Both the position numbers and the translations under genes were made by a program. A model generated the notes under the pieces. That model made no database searches, had not been told where the DNA came from, and saw only the letters and a program-made list of their open reading frames with translations. A stretch of DNA of 64,000 nucleotides. Source: Chlorocebus sabaeus (taxonomy: Eukaryota > Chordata > Mammalia > Primates > Cercopithecidae). Shown here one piece after another: positions 33,813 through 45,089 of this stretch. Each line of letters starts with the position of its first letter. Within the stretch, counting starts at the first letter, position 1. The stretch is from assembly GCF_047675955.1 (NCBI RefSeq), contig NC_132931.1, positions 2,852,001 to 2,916,000 of the forward strand, given 5' to 3'.

Positions 33813-34104
33813 GGGTAACTATAGTGGCTCACGTCTGTAATCCCAGCCCTTTGGGAGGCCAAGGCGGATGGATAAACTGAGGTCAGGAGTTTGAGACCAG
33901 CCTGACCACTATGACGAAACCCCATCTCTACTGAAAATACAAAAATTAGCCGGGCGTGGTGGCATGTGCGTGAAATCCCAGCTACTCGGGAGGCTGAGAC
34001 AGGAGAATTGCTTGAGCCCCAGAGGCGGAGGTTGCAATGAGCCAACATCACGCCATTGCACTCCAGCCTGGGCAACAAGAGTGAAAACTCTGTCTCAAAA
34101 AAGG
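33813..34104 (+). mobile_element. AluS
   Basis: 'actatagtggctcacgtctg' to 'ctctgtctcaaaaaa'; 5' end diverged. Confidence 0.92.
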
Positions 34105-34118
34105 GAAGAACTATAATC

Positions 34119-34631
34119 ATGTGTGTGTAGTGTGTGCGCGCCTAGCTTTCTTTTTCATTAATTTTAATTTTTTAAGTTCTAGGGTACATGTGCAGGATGC
34201 GCAGTTTTGTTACATTTAAATATGTGCCATGGTGGTATGCAGCACCTATCAACCCATTACCTGGGCATTAAGCCAGCATGCGTTAGTTATTTTTCCTGAT
34301 GCTCTCCTCCCCATCCCCCACTCCCAACATGTGTTCTCATTGTTCAGCTCCCACTTATGAGTGAGAACATTCAGTGTTTGGTTTTCTGTTCCTGTGTTAG
34401 TTTGCTGAGGATGATGGGTTCCAGCTCCATCCATGTCCCTGCAAGGACATGATCTCGTTCCTTGTTATGGTTGCATAGTATTCCATGGTGTATATGTACC
34501 GCATTTTCTTTATTCAATCTATCAGAAGATGGTGTGGCAATTCCTCAAAGACCTAGGACCAGAAATACCATTCAACCCAGAAATCCCATTACTAGGTATA
34601 TTCCCAAAGGAATATAAATCATTACATTATT
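34119..34631 (-). mobile_element. L1 insertion with 5' inversion (twin priming)
   Basis: Antisense L1 3' end about 34142-34527 ('gggtacatgtgcaggatgc', 'ccatgtccctgcaaggaca') joins a sense ORF2-end block about 34533-34631 ('ggcaattcctcaaagacc'). A perfect 13-bp duplication AAGAACTATAATC is at 34106-34118 and 34632-34644. Confidence 0.93.
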
Positions 34632-34644
34632 AAGAACTATAATC

Positions 34645-35400
34645 TTATAATAGGGTCGATGTGATTCTGGGGCAATAGGCAGCAAACGCCTATGAGGAAG
34701 CGAGCTTTAGCTGACCTCATGATCAACACTGAATGTGCGGCAATTTGGTTTATTTTTGTTTCTCTCCTGCCCTTCTTCCTTGATTAATTTCCTAAGGTTT
34801 ATAGGGGCAGAACGGTTCAATCTCAGATCCCTGACTCACTCTGTCTGCTCCCTCCATCCCAAGTCTTGATCAATCTAGCACCTAACTATGAAGGGCCAAA
34901 GTGGTTTCCTTTATTTCTTCCAAGTGATGAAATTCTTTTGTCATTAAACTGAATCCTCCTTGCAACCCCACACGACCAATGAGAGGGAAAGGAATGGGCT
35001 GAGCCTCTTCCCTCTGCCCCAGAGCGCACCCACTCAGGTCTTCTCTACTCTTGCTAACCCACCCCTCATCCCTAGGAAGCTCTTTCGTGCTGCTCTCATT
35101 AGATCAAACAGGTAATCACACTAATTAGGAAGGTCTTTGCCATCAGAAGTTGGAAGAGCACATCTGCCTCTTCACCAGAAACTAGGAGATGGGCAAAGAA
35201 ACAGACATTCTGTGGCAGAGATGGAATTTAAAGAATCCCACATCAGAGGGCTGGGAGCTCAGCAGAGCTGGAGATGGGATTGAGATCTGGAGCGTGGAAA
35301 AGGTTTCAAAATGCTGCTGCGGGCAGCACAAGGGACAAGGACTCGATTACAGATTAATGGGAGGACTTGAAAATGCCATCAGCATCCTTTTATTTTTTAT
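34645..35400. other. Intronic DNA without recognised features
   Basis: No coding or named-repeat signal; old decayed repeats possible. Confidence 0.5.
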
Positions 35401-35409
35401 TTTATTTAT

Positions 35410-35832
35410 ATATTTTTTTGATAGGGAGTTTCGCTCTTGTTGCCCCATGCAATGGCATGGTCTCGGCTCACTGCAACCTCTGCCTCCTGGGTTAAAGCGA
35501 TTCTCCTGCTTCAGCCTTCTGAGTAGCTGGGATTACAGGCATGTGCCACCACATCCTGCTAATTTTTGTATTTTTAGTAGAGATGGGGTTTTGCCATGTT
35601 GGCCAGGCTGGTCTCGAACTCCTTACCTCAAGTGATCCTCCCACCTCAGCCTCCCAAAGTGCTGGGATTACAGAAATGTGCCACCACACCCAGCTAATTT
35701 TTGTATTTTTAGTAGAGATGGGGGTTTTTTCCATGTTGGCCAGGCTGGTCTCGAACTCCTGACATCAAGAGATCCTCCCACCCTGGCCTCCCAAAGTGCT
35801 GGAAATACAGGCATGAGCCACCGCACCCAGTC
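35410..35832 (-). mobile_element. Trimeric Alu with 134-bp tandem duplication
   Basis: 'gattacaggcatgtgccacc' at 35531 recurs as 'gattacagaaatgtgccacc' at 35665, with the following monomer segment repeated. Confidence 0.88.
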
Positions 35833-35877
35833 AGTTTGTTTGTTTGTTTGTTTGTTTGTTTGTTTGTTTGTTTGTTT
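35833..35877 (-). repeat. (TTTG)n microsatellite
   Basis: Eleven TTTG units from the tail of the next Alu. Confidence 0.95.
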
Positions 35878-36160
35878 TTGAGACGGAGTCTCGCTCTGTC
35901 ACCCAGGCTGGAGTACAGTGGTGTGATCTCGGCTTACTGCAAGTTCCACCTCCTGGGTTCACGCCATTCTCCTGCCTCAGCCTCCCAAGTATCTGGGACT
36001 ACAGGCGTCCGCCACCATGCCCGGCTAATTTTTTGTATTTTTAGTGGAGACGGGGTTTCACCGTGTTAGCCAGGATGGTCTCAATCTCCTGACCTTGTGA
36101 TCCGCCCACCTCGGCCTCCCAAAGTGCTGGGATTGCAGGCTTGAGCCAACGCACCCGGCC
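35878..36160 (-). mobile_element. AluY
   Basis: 'gagacggagtctcgctctgtc' to 'agccaacgcacccggcc'. Confidence 0.93.
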
Positions 36161-36189
36161 TATTTATTTATTTATTTTAATAAAATAAA

Positions 36190-36466
36190 GAGAGTCCTGC
36201 TCTGTCACCCAGGCTGGAATGCAGTGGCACAACCACAGCTCACTAGAGCCTGGAATTCACAGGCTCACGCAATCGTCCTGCTTCAGCCTCCTGAGTAGCT
36301 GGGACTACAGTCATGTGCCACCATGCCAGGCTAATTTTTTTACTTTTGTAGAAACAGGGTCTTGCTGTGTCACCCAGCCTGTTCTTGAACTCATGGCTTC
36401 AAGTGATCATCCCACCTCAGCCTCCCAAAGGACTGACATTACAGGTGTGAGCCACTGTGGCTGGCC
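36190..36466 (-). mobile_element. AluJ
   Basis: 'agagagtcctgctctgtcac' to 'gccactgtggctggcc'; third consecutive minus-strand Alu. Confidence 0.9.
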
Positions 36467-36703
36467 CATGTTATAGCAATGATTCTATTTTTCATTTGTC
36501 TGAATTTTGGGTCTGATAATTTTACTAAGGTAAATGGTCTTCATTAAGTCAGCAATATTGACTATTCCTTCTACAAGAATGGAAGAATAAAGAATAAAGA
36601 AAAAGATAAGACCCCAAAGATTGTGGCACTTTTGATGGGAAAGGTTTTAGTTTTGGTTTGATTTTGTTATCTTTACTTGTTTAATTTTTAGGTCAACACA
36701 AAC

Positions 36704-36735
<32 letters not shown>
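36704..36735 (+). repeat. (CA)n microsatellite
   Basis: About 16 CA units. Confidence 0.95.
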
Positions 36736-36737
<2 letters not shown>

Positions 36738-36895
36738 TACACAGCCCCTCCAATAAGCCAGTCTGCCTTATCTTTGTGGTGTGAGAACCCTGCAGTCACA
36801 CGGAAGCAACAACTTTTTCATTGTCTCCCAAGGAAGGGACAAGAAGAAATGGGATGAAACTCCAAGCTGGATAGTGGGCAAGCCTGACTGGGTGC

Positions 36896-37175
36896 AGTGA
36901 TTCCTTCCTGTAATCCCAGCACTTTGGGAGGCTGAGGTGGGAGGATCACCTGTGGTCAGGAGTTCAAGGCCAGCCTGGCTAACATGGCAAAACCCTGTCT
37001 CTACTAAAATTACAAAAATTAGCTGGGTGTGGTGGCGGGTGCCTGTAATCCCAGCTACTCAGGAGGCGGAGGCAGGAGAATAGCTTGAACCCGGGAGGCA
37101 GATGTTGCAGTGAGCCGAGATCGTGCCACTGCACTCCCGCCTGGGCAACAGAGTAAGACTGTCAAAAAAAAAAAA
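36896..37175 (+). mobile_element. AluS
   Basis: 'gactgggtgcagtgattcct' to 'agtaagactgtcaaaaaaa'. Confidence 0.93.
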
Positions 37176-37613
37176 GAAGGGAAGTCTTCCTGACCTCTCC
37201 AGAAAACCCTGTGTCAGCGGCTCACATTGCATATAGAACTAATTTTCCTAGAGCGCCAAAAGGAGTTCCCTACAGAAACCCTTTTGAAGGCAGGGAAGAG
37301 GCTAGAAAACCTTAGCTCAGGGGTCTGCCGTCGACCTTTCCATCAATCACACCTGGCTTCCAGATGGAAAATCACTCAAACTGAGTCAGGTGCTGACCAC
37401 ATTCCATCCGTGGTGCTGGGTGCTTTGTGCATATGAATTCATTTTGCCCCTCTGGATTCAGGAACTCTCTGGCATTACATACTATTAGAACTTCATATGT
37501 CCCCAGACTCGTGAGAATATTTGGTTAAAAGCATGACTTTCATGCACTCCCAGTCTCTCAGATATCTCTGAATCCCCTAATTACGATAAAATATGCTTGA
37601 TATACTTTTTTCT

Positions 37614-37650
37614 TTCTCCCTTTCTTTCCTTCCTTCCTTCCTTCCTTCCT
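37614..37650 (+). repeat. (TTCC)n microsatellite
   Basis: About eight TTCC units at the poly(T) of the next Alu. Confidence 0.93.
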
Positions 37651-37652
37651 TT

Positions 37653-37937
37653 ATTTTGAGACAGGGTCTTGCTCTGTCACCCAGGCTGGAGTGCAGTGGC
37701 GCGATCTCAGCTCACTGCAACCTCCATCTCCTGGGTTCAAGCAATTCTCCTGCCTCAGCCTCCTGAGTAGCTGGACTCACAGGCATGTGCCACCACGCCC
37801 AGCCAATTTCTGTGTTTTAGTACAGACAAGGTTTCACCATGTTGGCCAGGCTGGTCTCGAACTCCTGACCTCAAGTGATTTCCCATCCTTGGCCTCCCAA
37901 ATTGCTGAGATGACAGGCGTGAGCCCCCGTGCCCAGC
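37653..37937 (-). mobile_element. AluS
   Basis: 'ttttgagacagggtcttgct' to 'gagcccccgtgcccagc'. Confidence 0.93.
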
Positions 37938-37997
37938 TTGATATACTTTTGTGTTACTTGTCAATCTTTGTGTCTTAATTTTTTGGAAAAATTACCA

Positions 37998-38205
37998 TAG
38001 CCTGGCAACATAGCAAGACCTCTTCCTTACAAAAAGAAAAATTTTTTAATTAGCCAGGCATGGTGGCGCATGCCTGTAGCCTCAGCTATTCGGGAGGATG
38101 AGGTGGAGGGATCACCTGAGCTCAGGGGTTCGAGGCTGCAGTGAGCTATGATTGCACCAATGCACTTCAGCCTGGGCAGCAGAGCAAGACCCCAACTCTG
38201 AATAA
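37998..38205 (+). mobile_element. AluJ, 5' truncated
   Basis: 'atagcctggcaacatagcaa' to 'aagaccccaactctgaata'. Confidence 0.85.
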
Positions 38206-38633
38206 AGAACTTACCAAGCCCATATCCCCATAACAGGTTGGACATTTAAGTGTGTGTTTACTGAAAGTACTTATTCACCATTCATGCTGAATAAGGGAGT
38301 TTTTAAAGATGTTTTGCCTCAGTTCCACCCATTCTAGGCACCAGACATTCTTGATTTTAGAGATCATAAGCTCAATGACACTGAGACAAATTTATATCTT
38401 ATTATTTGGTTCCAGTTGCTGGCATCGATGGAATTCAGTGGTCTTTGTGATTGAATCATCTATTTGCCGGTCACCAGATTCTTATTAAGTATTCCCATGC
38501 CACATTATACTATCTATTAAGGTTGATAATGCTTGCTTCCAGGATATTTACTGTTTAATCCACATGGATGCTGTCCAGGAGGAAGAGGGTGGAAGAGAAC
38601 TGTCACACATGCCTGCCAAGTGCTGGTCATTTA

Positions 38634-39048
38634 TTAGGTTGGTGCACAAGTAATTGCGATTTTTGCCATTAAAAGGAATGGCAATTTTTTTCTTTTTCTT
38701 TTTTTTTTTTTTTTTTAGACACAGTCTTGCTCTGTCGCCCAGGCCAGAGTGAAGTGGTGTGATCTCAATTCACTGCAACCTCAATCTCCTGGGTTCAAGC
38801 AATTCTCCTGCCTCCGTCTCCTGAGTATCTGGGATTACAGGCGCCCGCCACCACACCCAGCTAACTTTTGTATTTTTGGTAGAGACGGGGTTTCACCATG
38901 TTGGCCAGGCTGGTCTCAAACTCCTGACCTCAGGTGATCTGCCGGCCTCAGCCTCCCAAAGTGCTGGGATTACAGGCGTGAGCCACCGTGCCCAGCAATG
39001 GCAAGAATTTTAATGGCAAAAACCACAATTACTTTTGCACCAACCTAA
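38634..39048 (+). mobile_element. MADE1 (mariner MITE) split by an Alu
   Basis: Starts TTAGGTTGGTGCACAAG at 38634 and ends with its inverted partner at 39048 (CTTTTGCACCAACCTAA); TA target duplication at 38632 and 39049. The Alu at 38685-38996 is bounded by AATGGCAA (38677-38684 and 38997-39004). Confidence 0.94.
38685..38996 (-). mobile_element. AluS in MADE1
   Basis: 'agacacagtcttgctctgtcg' to 'ccaccgtgcccagc'; inserted near the hairpin loop. Confidence 0.95.
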
Positions 39049-39054
39049 TATTAA

Positions 39055-39185
39055 CACATTGCATTGACCCTTCTGCATGGCCCTGAGAGACAAGTTCTGT
39101 TGCCATTTTCGTGTAAATGAGGAAACTGAGGGTCCACAAAATGAAGTAATTTTTCCCAAGTCAAATAGTGGCTAAGAATTTTAAC
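39055..39185 (-). repeat. MIR element
   Basis: 'tgtaaatgaggaaactgagg' and 'acaagttctgttgccatttt' in antisense order. Confidence 0.8.
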
Positions 39186-39190
39186 CTGCG

Positions 39191-39325
39191 ACCTGGGCAA
39201 CATGGCAAAACCCTGTCTAGATAGGTAGGTAGGTAGGTAGGTAGGTAGGTAGGTAGGTAGGTAGATAGATAGATGGACGGATGGACGGACGGACGGACGG
39301 ACAGACAGACAGACAGACAGACAGC

Positions 39326-39397
<72 letters not shown>

Positions 39398-39541
39398 TGA
39401 CAGGTAGATAGATGATAGATAGATAGATAGATAATTGATAGGTAGATAGATGATAGATACATAGATAGATAGATTATAGATAGATGATAGATAGATAATA
39501 GATGATAGATAAATGATAGATAGATAATAGATAAATGATAA

Positions 39542-39585
<44 letters not shown>

Positions 39586-39738
39586 CCAGGCGTGGTGGCA
39601 GGCACCTGTAGTCCCAGCTACTCAGGAGACTGAGGTGGGAGGATCACTTAAGCCTGGGAGGTTGAGGCTGCAGTAAGCCACAATTGTGCCACTTCATTCC
39701 AGCCTGAGTGACAGAGTGAGATCCTGTCTCAATGTTTT
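39191..39738 (+). mobile_element. AluJ fragment interrupted by a microsatellite
   Basis: 39191-39218 ('gacctgggcaacatggcaaa') and 39583-39738 ('ccaggcgtggtggcaggcac' on) are one Alu; the middle A-rich part is replaced by 39219-39582. Confidence 0.88.
39219..39582 (+). repeat. Compound (TAGG)n(GGAC)n(GACA)n(GATA)n microsatellite
   Basis: TAGG units 39222-39262, then TAGA, GGAC 39276-39300, GACA to 39323, then GATA to 39392 and imperfect GATA to 39582. Confidence 0.97.
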
Positions 39739-39754
39739 TATAAAAAGAATTTCA

Positions 39755-40140
39755 ACTGAATAAAGAAAATGCGGTACATATACACCATGGAATACTATGC
39801 AGCCATAAAAAGGAATGAGATCATGTCTTTTGCAGGGGCATAGATGAAGCTGGAAACCATCATCCTCAGCAAACTAACACAGGAATAGCAAACCAAACAC
39901 CACATGTTCTCACTTCTAAGTGGGAGTTGAACAATGAGAACAGATGGACACAGGGAGGGGAACATCACACACCGGGGCCTGTCAGGGGTGATGGGAGGGA
40001 GAGCATCATGATAAATAGCTAATGCATGCTGGGCTTAATACCTAGGTGAGGGGTTGATAAGTGCAGCAAACCACCATGGCACACGTTTACCTATGTAACA
40101 AACCTGCACATTCTGCATATGTATCATGGAATTTAAAATA
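39755..40140 (+). mobile_element. L1 3' end (truncated)
   Basis: 'aataaagaaaatgcggtaca', 'ccataaaaaggaatgagatc', 'acaccggggcctgtcagggg' and 'gcaaaccaccatggcacacg'; sense L1 end without inversion. Confidence 0.93.
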
Positions 40141-41187
40141 CTATTTTTTTTTAATTGCTGAATCAAAACAAAAGTAAAAGAATTGTAACCTGGATCTACC
40201 TGTCAATGGCCTGCCCTGGCGTCTTCATTGGTCACCCTGGGTCAGTCCCGTGGGTGTAAGCATTTCCAAGTCTTCATACAAAATGGTGTTTCATCACCCA
40301 TACTCATTTTCCATTTCATCACCGACGAAAGCATATTATATTTGGAAGTTGAGTAGAAGCGCAGCAAGATCTGTGTGTGCACCCTCTCAAGACACATCCC
40401 CCAAGTGTTGTCCCTAAATGGAATACCAGCTGTCAGATTTTTCTAGACATTCTGACAACAGGCACGGGAGAGGCAAGTAAAGCGAAATCACCAACTGGGG
40501 AATAAATAGTTTCTGTGAAAGACAAGGCAGAGCTCCTCTGAATCACTCAGCACTTCCATATGATGGACAAAAGAAACAAGTGGCAAGGATGGTGACACAA
40601 GCCAGGCAGCCCGAGGAAGCCCCCTGGGGAAGAGGTGTAGATTCTCTGCCAACTAGCTGTGTGACCCCGGGAAAGTTGGTTAACCTCTCTGAGCCTTATT
40701 TTCCTCATCCATCCCATGAAAAGGCTGGATGATGATGGTCATATTTAGATACAGAAACTTCTGGGCTCAGTGGAAGGTCAGAAGGAATTTTGCAGCCAAA
40801 TCCAAGGTTCCCAGTGCAGTCCTCCCCGCTGAAGTCACAGCATTCCTATCGGGCCATCAAGTGCACACCTGGATGGGGAGAGCTGCCCCATCAGCTGGCC
40901 ATGCACGATGGTTCTCTCCTGCCCATCTAAATGAAAAAGGTACAATATGTCATCAACGCCATCTGTTCCCAGTCCTCCTGTGCGGTGAATTTCCTGAAAT
41001 AAAACCTTTCTCCTTGGGTAGACATAGGAGGTTAAGGAGCTGAGGTCAGTAGCCAGTGGTGAGACAGAGGACAGTTTTCAAAGAGATTTGGAACTTCAGA
41101 CAAAAAGGAATTTTTCTTCTGTTTGGGGACCCTTCGCAGCAAACCTGTAGGAAGCAATGAGATTCTGAAACACAAAATAGAGACCCA
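40141..41187. other. Intronic DNA with one MIR
   Basis: Apart from the MIR at 40625-40725, no gene or named repeat recognised. Confidence 0.5.
40625..40725 (+). repeat. MIR element
   Basis: 'aactagctgtgtgaccccgg' and 'ttaacctctctgagccttat'. Confidence 0.85.
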
Positions 41188-41495
41188 GCTGGGCGCAGTG
41201 GCTCATGCCTGTAGTCCCAGTGCTTTGGGAGGTTGAGGCGGGTGGATCACTTGAGGTCAGGAGTTCAAGACCAGCCTGGCCAACATGGTGAAACCTTGTC
41301 TCTACTAAAAATACAAAAATAAAAATAAAAAAAATTAGCTGGGCACGGTGGCAGGCACCTGTAATCCTAGCTACTCGGGAGGCTGAGGCAGGAGAATCAC
41401 TTGAACCCAGGAGGCGGAGGTTGCAGTGAGCTGAGATCGTACCATTACACTCCAGCCTGGGCAACAGAGCGAGACTCTGTCTCAGCAAAAAAAAC
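41188..41495 (+). mobile_element. AluS
   Basis: Target duplication AGAGACCCAG at 41179-41188 and 41496-41505. Confidence 0.94.
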
Positions 41496-41524
41496 AGAGA
41501 CCCAGAGAGCTCTTTTGTATAAAC

Positions 41525-41775
41525 ACACTAAAACAGAGCTGGTTAAGAGCTCCAGCTCTGCACCCGGGACAAGCCTGGCTTAAAATCCTTCCCCAGCATG
41601 CACTCACTTGAGTGAGGCACTTGAGTAAATATGGAGAACCTCATTTTCTCCATCTGTGAAAGGGGAATCATGATACAATCTACCTCATATAGTTGTTATG
41701 AGGATTAAACAACGTCATCCATGACAATATGCAGTACAAAACTCAACACATTAGTAAACACTGGAAGTGAATGAA
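41525..41775 (+). repeat. MIR element
   Basis: 'gagctggttaagagctccag', 'ttgttatgaggattaaacaa' and 'cacattagtaaacactgg' in MIR order. Confidence 0.85.
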
Positions 41776-41990
41776 TGAAACGCAAGGCTAACCAGTTCCT
41801 AGCCTCAGTTATCTTCTGGTTATTTTTTTTACCTGGAGACATTGCTGAGTATGTGCTGCTGCTGGAGCGCCACATCTTCATGAAGCAAGAACCAAATGCA
41901 GGGGGTGGGAGCCTTGCTGTTGACACATTCATTCCTAGACTCAAATCACTACCCACATTGGGGATATCAAGCGTATCCATCAAGACTCTC

Positions 41991-42286
41991 GGCCAGGCCT
42001 GTAATCCCAACACTTTGGGAGGCTGAGGTGGATGGATCACGAGGTCAGGAGATCAAGACCATCCTGGCTAACACGGTGAAACCCCATCTCTACTAAAAAT
42101 ACAAAAAAAAAAAAGTTAGTTGGTCATGGTGGCGGGCGCCTGTAATCCCAGCTACTTGGGAGGCTGAGGCAGGAGAATTGCTTGAACCCCGGAGGCAGAG
42201 GTTGCAGTGAGCCGAGATCACACCATTGCACTCAAGCCTGGGTGACAGAGCAAAACTCCGTCTCAGAAAAAGAAAATAAAAATAAA
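41991..42286 (+). mobile_element. AluY/S
   Basis: Starts 'ggccaggcctgtaatcccaa' with a small 5' deletion; AAGACTCT at 41982-41989 and 42287-42294. Confidence 0.92.
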
Positions 42287-42298
42287 AAGACTCTTATC

Positions 42299-42590
42299 GG
42301 CCAGGCATGGTGGCTCACACCTGTAATCCAAACACTTTGGGAGGCAAAGGTGGAAGGATCACTTGAGCCCAGGAGTTTGAGACCAGCCTGGGCAGCATAG
42401 TGAGACCCATGTTTACAAAAAAATTTTTTTTTAAATTAGCTAAGCATGGTGCAGTCCCAGCTACTCAGGAGACTGGGACAGGAGGATTCCTTGAGCCCAA
42501 GAAATCAAGGCTGCAGTGAGCTATGATCATGCCACTGCATTCCCCCTGGGCGACAGAGTGAAACCCAGTTTCTAAAAATAAATAAATAAT
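42299..42590 (+). mobile_element. AluJ
   Basis: 'ggccaggcatggtggctcac' to 'cccagtttctaaaaataaat'. Confidence 0.9.
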
Positions 42591-42660
42591 TAAAAGATAG
42601 TTTCAGCTGCAAATAAAAGAAAGCCAACCGAGATTCTTTTAAACTAAAAATCACTGGCTC

Positions 42661-42962
42661 GGCCGGGCGCAGTGGCTCACGCCTGTAATCCCAGCACTTT
42701 GGGAGGCCGAGGCGGGCGGATCATGAGGTCAGGAGATCGAGACCATCCTGGCTAACACAGTGAAACCCCGTCTCTACTAAAAATACAAAAAACTAGCCGG
42801 GTGTGTGGTGGGCGCCTGTAGTCCCAGCTGCTCAGGAGGCTGAGGTGGGAGAATGGCGTGAACCCGGGAGGCGGAGCTTGCAGTGAGCCGAGATCGCGCC
42901 ACTGCACTCCAGCCTGGGCGACAGAGTAAGACTCCATCTCGGAAAAAAAAAAAAAAAAAAAA
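42661..42962 (+). mobile_element. AluY
   Basis: Starts GGCCGGGCGCAGTGG with 22-nt A tail; duplication AAAAATCACTGGCTC at 42646-42660 and 42959-42973. Few mutations. Confidence 0.96.
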
Positions 42963-42973
42963 ATCACTGGCTC

Positions 42974-44460
42974 AAATAATGGGGGAAGTCGGGAAGTCAA
43001 CTTTGGGTGGCCTGGACTCAAAGAGTTCAAGCAACATCTCTCTCCTCTCTCTCTCTATGTGTGTGTCTCTGTCTCTCTCTCTTGCCTGCTGTCTGCCTCT
43101 CCCTCTCTCTGTCCTTTTTAACTCCCTGTTAGCTCTATTCTTGGGTAGACTCTGTCTTCACAAGGTCTCAAGATTTTCTCTCTCAGGATCTGTCTTCATC
43201 CAAAAAGGAGCGCCAGTCAAACCTGTTTAACTCAGGTGCCTACTGTGGAACAATCTTTGGGTACGACACCCGGTCAACCTGGTTTGCGATGGTGGAAAAG
43301 GTGAAGTCAGGAATTAAGTTCCACTAGATGGAGTGGTGCAGGTCCCAAGCACAAAGGTGAATTTTGTTATTAGAACAAGGGGTAGGGCTTCCAGACAGAC
43401 AAAAACAATGCCTGGCTACTGCACCAGAGTCCCTTGTAGGACCCTCAAAGCAAAACACAGCTGTCTGGGGTCTAGCAAACCTGAGATGTGGGGCATGAGA
43501 TTTTGTAGGGGAGAAGAAACCAGCTCCCAGCCCCACAAGTCAGCATGACTTATCTTCCTCTTCAGAAAAGCTTCCTAAAACATACCAACCTCACTCTTAT
43601 TCCATAGAAGCCACATCCTCCATCTCTTCCTTTGGGTTTTGTTTGGGTGCCTGGGCATTTCTGATATCATTGGTGTATACAAAATTCTCTTTCAAAAGCT
43701 CTTAATTAGTTCCGTTTTAGGGTGCATAAGTAGCCAATTTTGTAGAATCATAAAATATCAGAACTGGAAGGATCGCAGAGCAAAAATAGCTCCCAGGCCT
43801 GGTGGCTCTGGTTATCCTAAGAATCACCTGAGCTGGGATGGCTACTGTTTTGTTTTTTAACTTCCCTGCACCCCCAGCTCCCTGCCAAAAATAATATGAC
43901 TTCTGTCGGTCTGTCACGGAGCAAGGAATCAGAATTTTCATGGCTCTGATTTGCCTCATTTGGAAGCCGGTGTCTCTGAAGACGCGCAGCCCAGCTCCCA
44001 AACGTGGAGATTGAAGCCAGAGGGATTATGAACCTATTGTCTCCAGGGCCACGGGCTGATGAGTGGCAGAGTCTCTGTAGATGACCGTCTCCAGGAGAAA
44101 AGCCAAGAACCACTGCCTGTCATTTGCCGAGTGGAGCAGTGTGAATGGCTGTTAAAATAAGAGAGGAAAAGCAACACTCCAGCAGTCTGTCGCTAGAGCT
44201 TGCACACCCAGGTCTCGCTGAGGCAGCCACCAGTCTGTCGTGCATGGAGCCTGTGAACAAGCTTGCAGGAAAACAGGAAACTCTGCCCCTGTGTCCTCCC
44301 GCGGCAGCCTCCTCAACTCACGTTTCATTCCCAAATACTGTCTGAGCTTCCACTGTGCCAAGTATTGTGCTGAAAAAGAGCCCAAGATTTAGTGGGAAGA
44401 CAGAAAAGATCACCAGCAGCATGACATATTCAGTAAGAGACAAAAAGGTCAGTTCCTTAA
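42974..44460. other. Intronic DNA with CT-rich stretch and old remnants
   Basis: 43030-43110 is CT/TCTG-rich. 44315-44440 resembles an L2/MIR antisense end ('cactgtgccaagtattgtgc'). No gene recognised. Confidence 0.45.
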
Positions 44461-44474
44461 AAAAATGAAACATA

Positions 44475-44778
44475 GTCCAAGTGCGGTGGCTCAAGCCTGT
44501 AATCCTAGCACTTTGGGAGGCCAAGGTGGGCGGATCACGAGGTCAGGAGATCAAGACCATCCTGGCTAACACGGTGAAACCCCGTCTCTACTAAAAATGC
44601 AAAAAAAACACTAGCCAGGCATGGTGGCGGGCACCTGTAGTCCCAGTTACTCGGGAGACTGAGGCAGGAGAATGATGTGAACCCAGGAGGTAGAGCTTGC
44701 AGTGACCTGAGATCGCGCCACTGCACTCCAGGCTGGGCGATAGAGCGAGACTCCATCTCAAAAAAAAAAAGAAAGAAA
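44475..44778 (+). mobile_element. AluY/S
   Basis: GAAACATAG at 44467-44475 and 44779-44787. Dimer with a (GAAA) tail. Confidence 0.93.
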
Positions 44779-44787
44779 GAAACATAG

Positions 44788-45076
44788 GCTGGACGCGGTG
44801 GCTCACGTCCGTAATCTCAGCACTTTGGGAGTCCAAGGCCAGTGGGTCATGAGGTCAGGAGTTCAAGATCAGCCTGGCCAATGTAGTAGAACCCATCTGT
44901 ACTAAAAATACAAAAAAATTAGCCGGGCGTGGTGGCAGGAGACTGTAATCCCAGCTACTGGGGAGCCTGAGGCAGGAGAATCACTTGAGTCTGGGAGGTG
45001 GAGGTTGCAGCGTGCCGAGAACACGCCACTGCACACCAGCCCGGGCAACAGTGCGAGACTCCATCTCAAAAAAAAA
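44788..45076 (+). mobile_element. AluS
   Basis: 'gctggacgcggtggctcacg' to 'ctccatctcaaaaaaaaa'; adjoins the previous Alu. Confidence 0.93.
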
Positions 45077-45089
45077 TGGAGTGGAGGGG

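Noticed and set aside
39219..39582. CRISPR-like regular repeats
   Set aside because: Tetranucleotide microsatellite without spacers, in a primate genome.
42661..42962. Polymorphic young AluY
   Set aside because: Looks young and intact, but presence/absence cannot be judged from one sequence.
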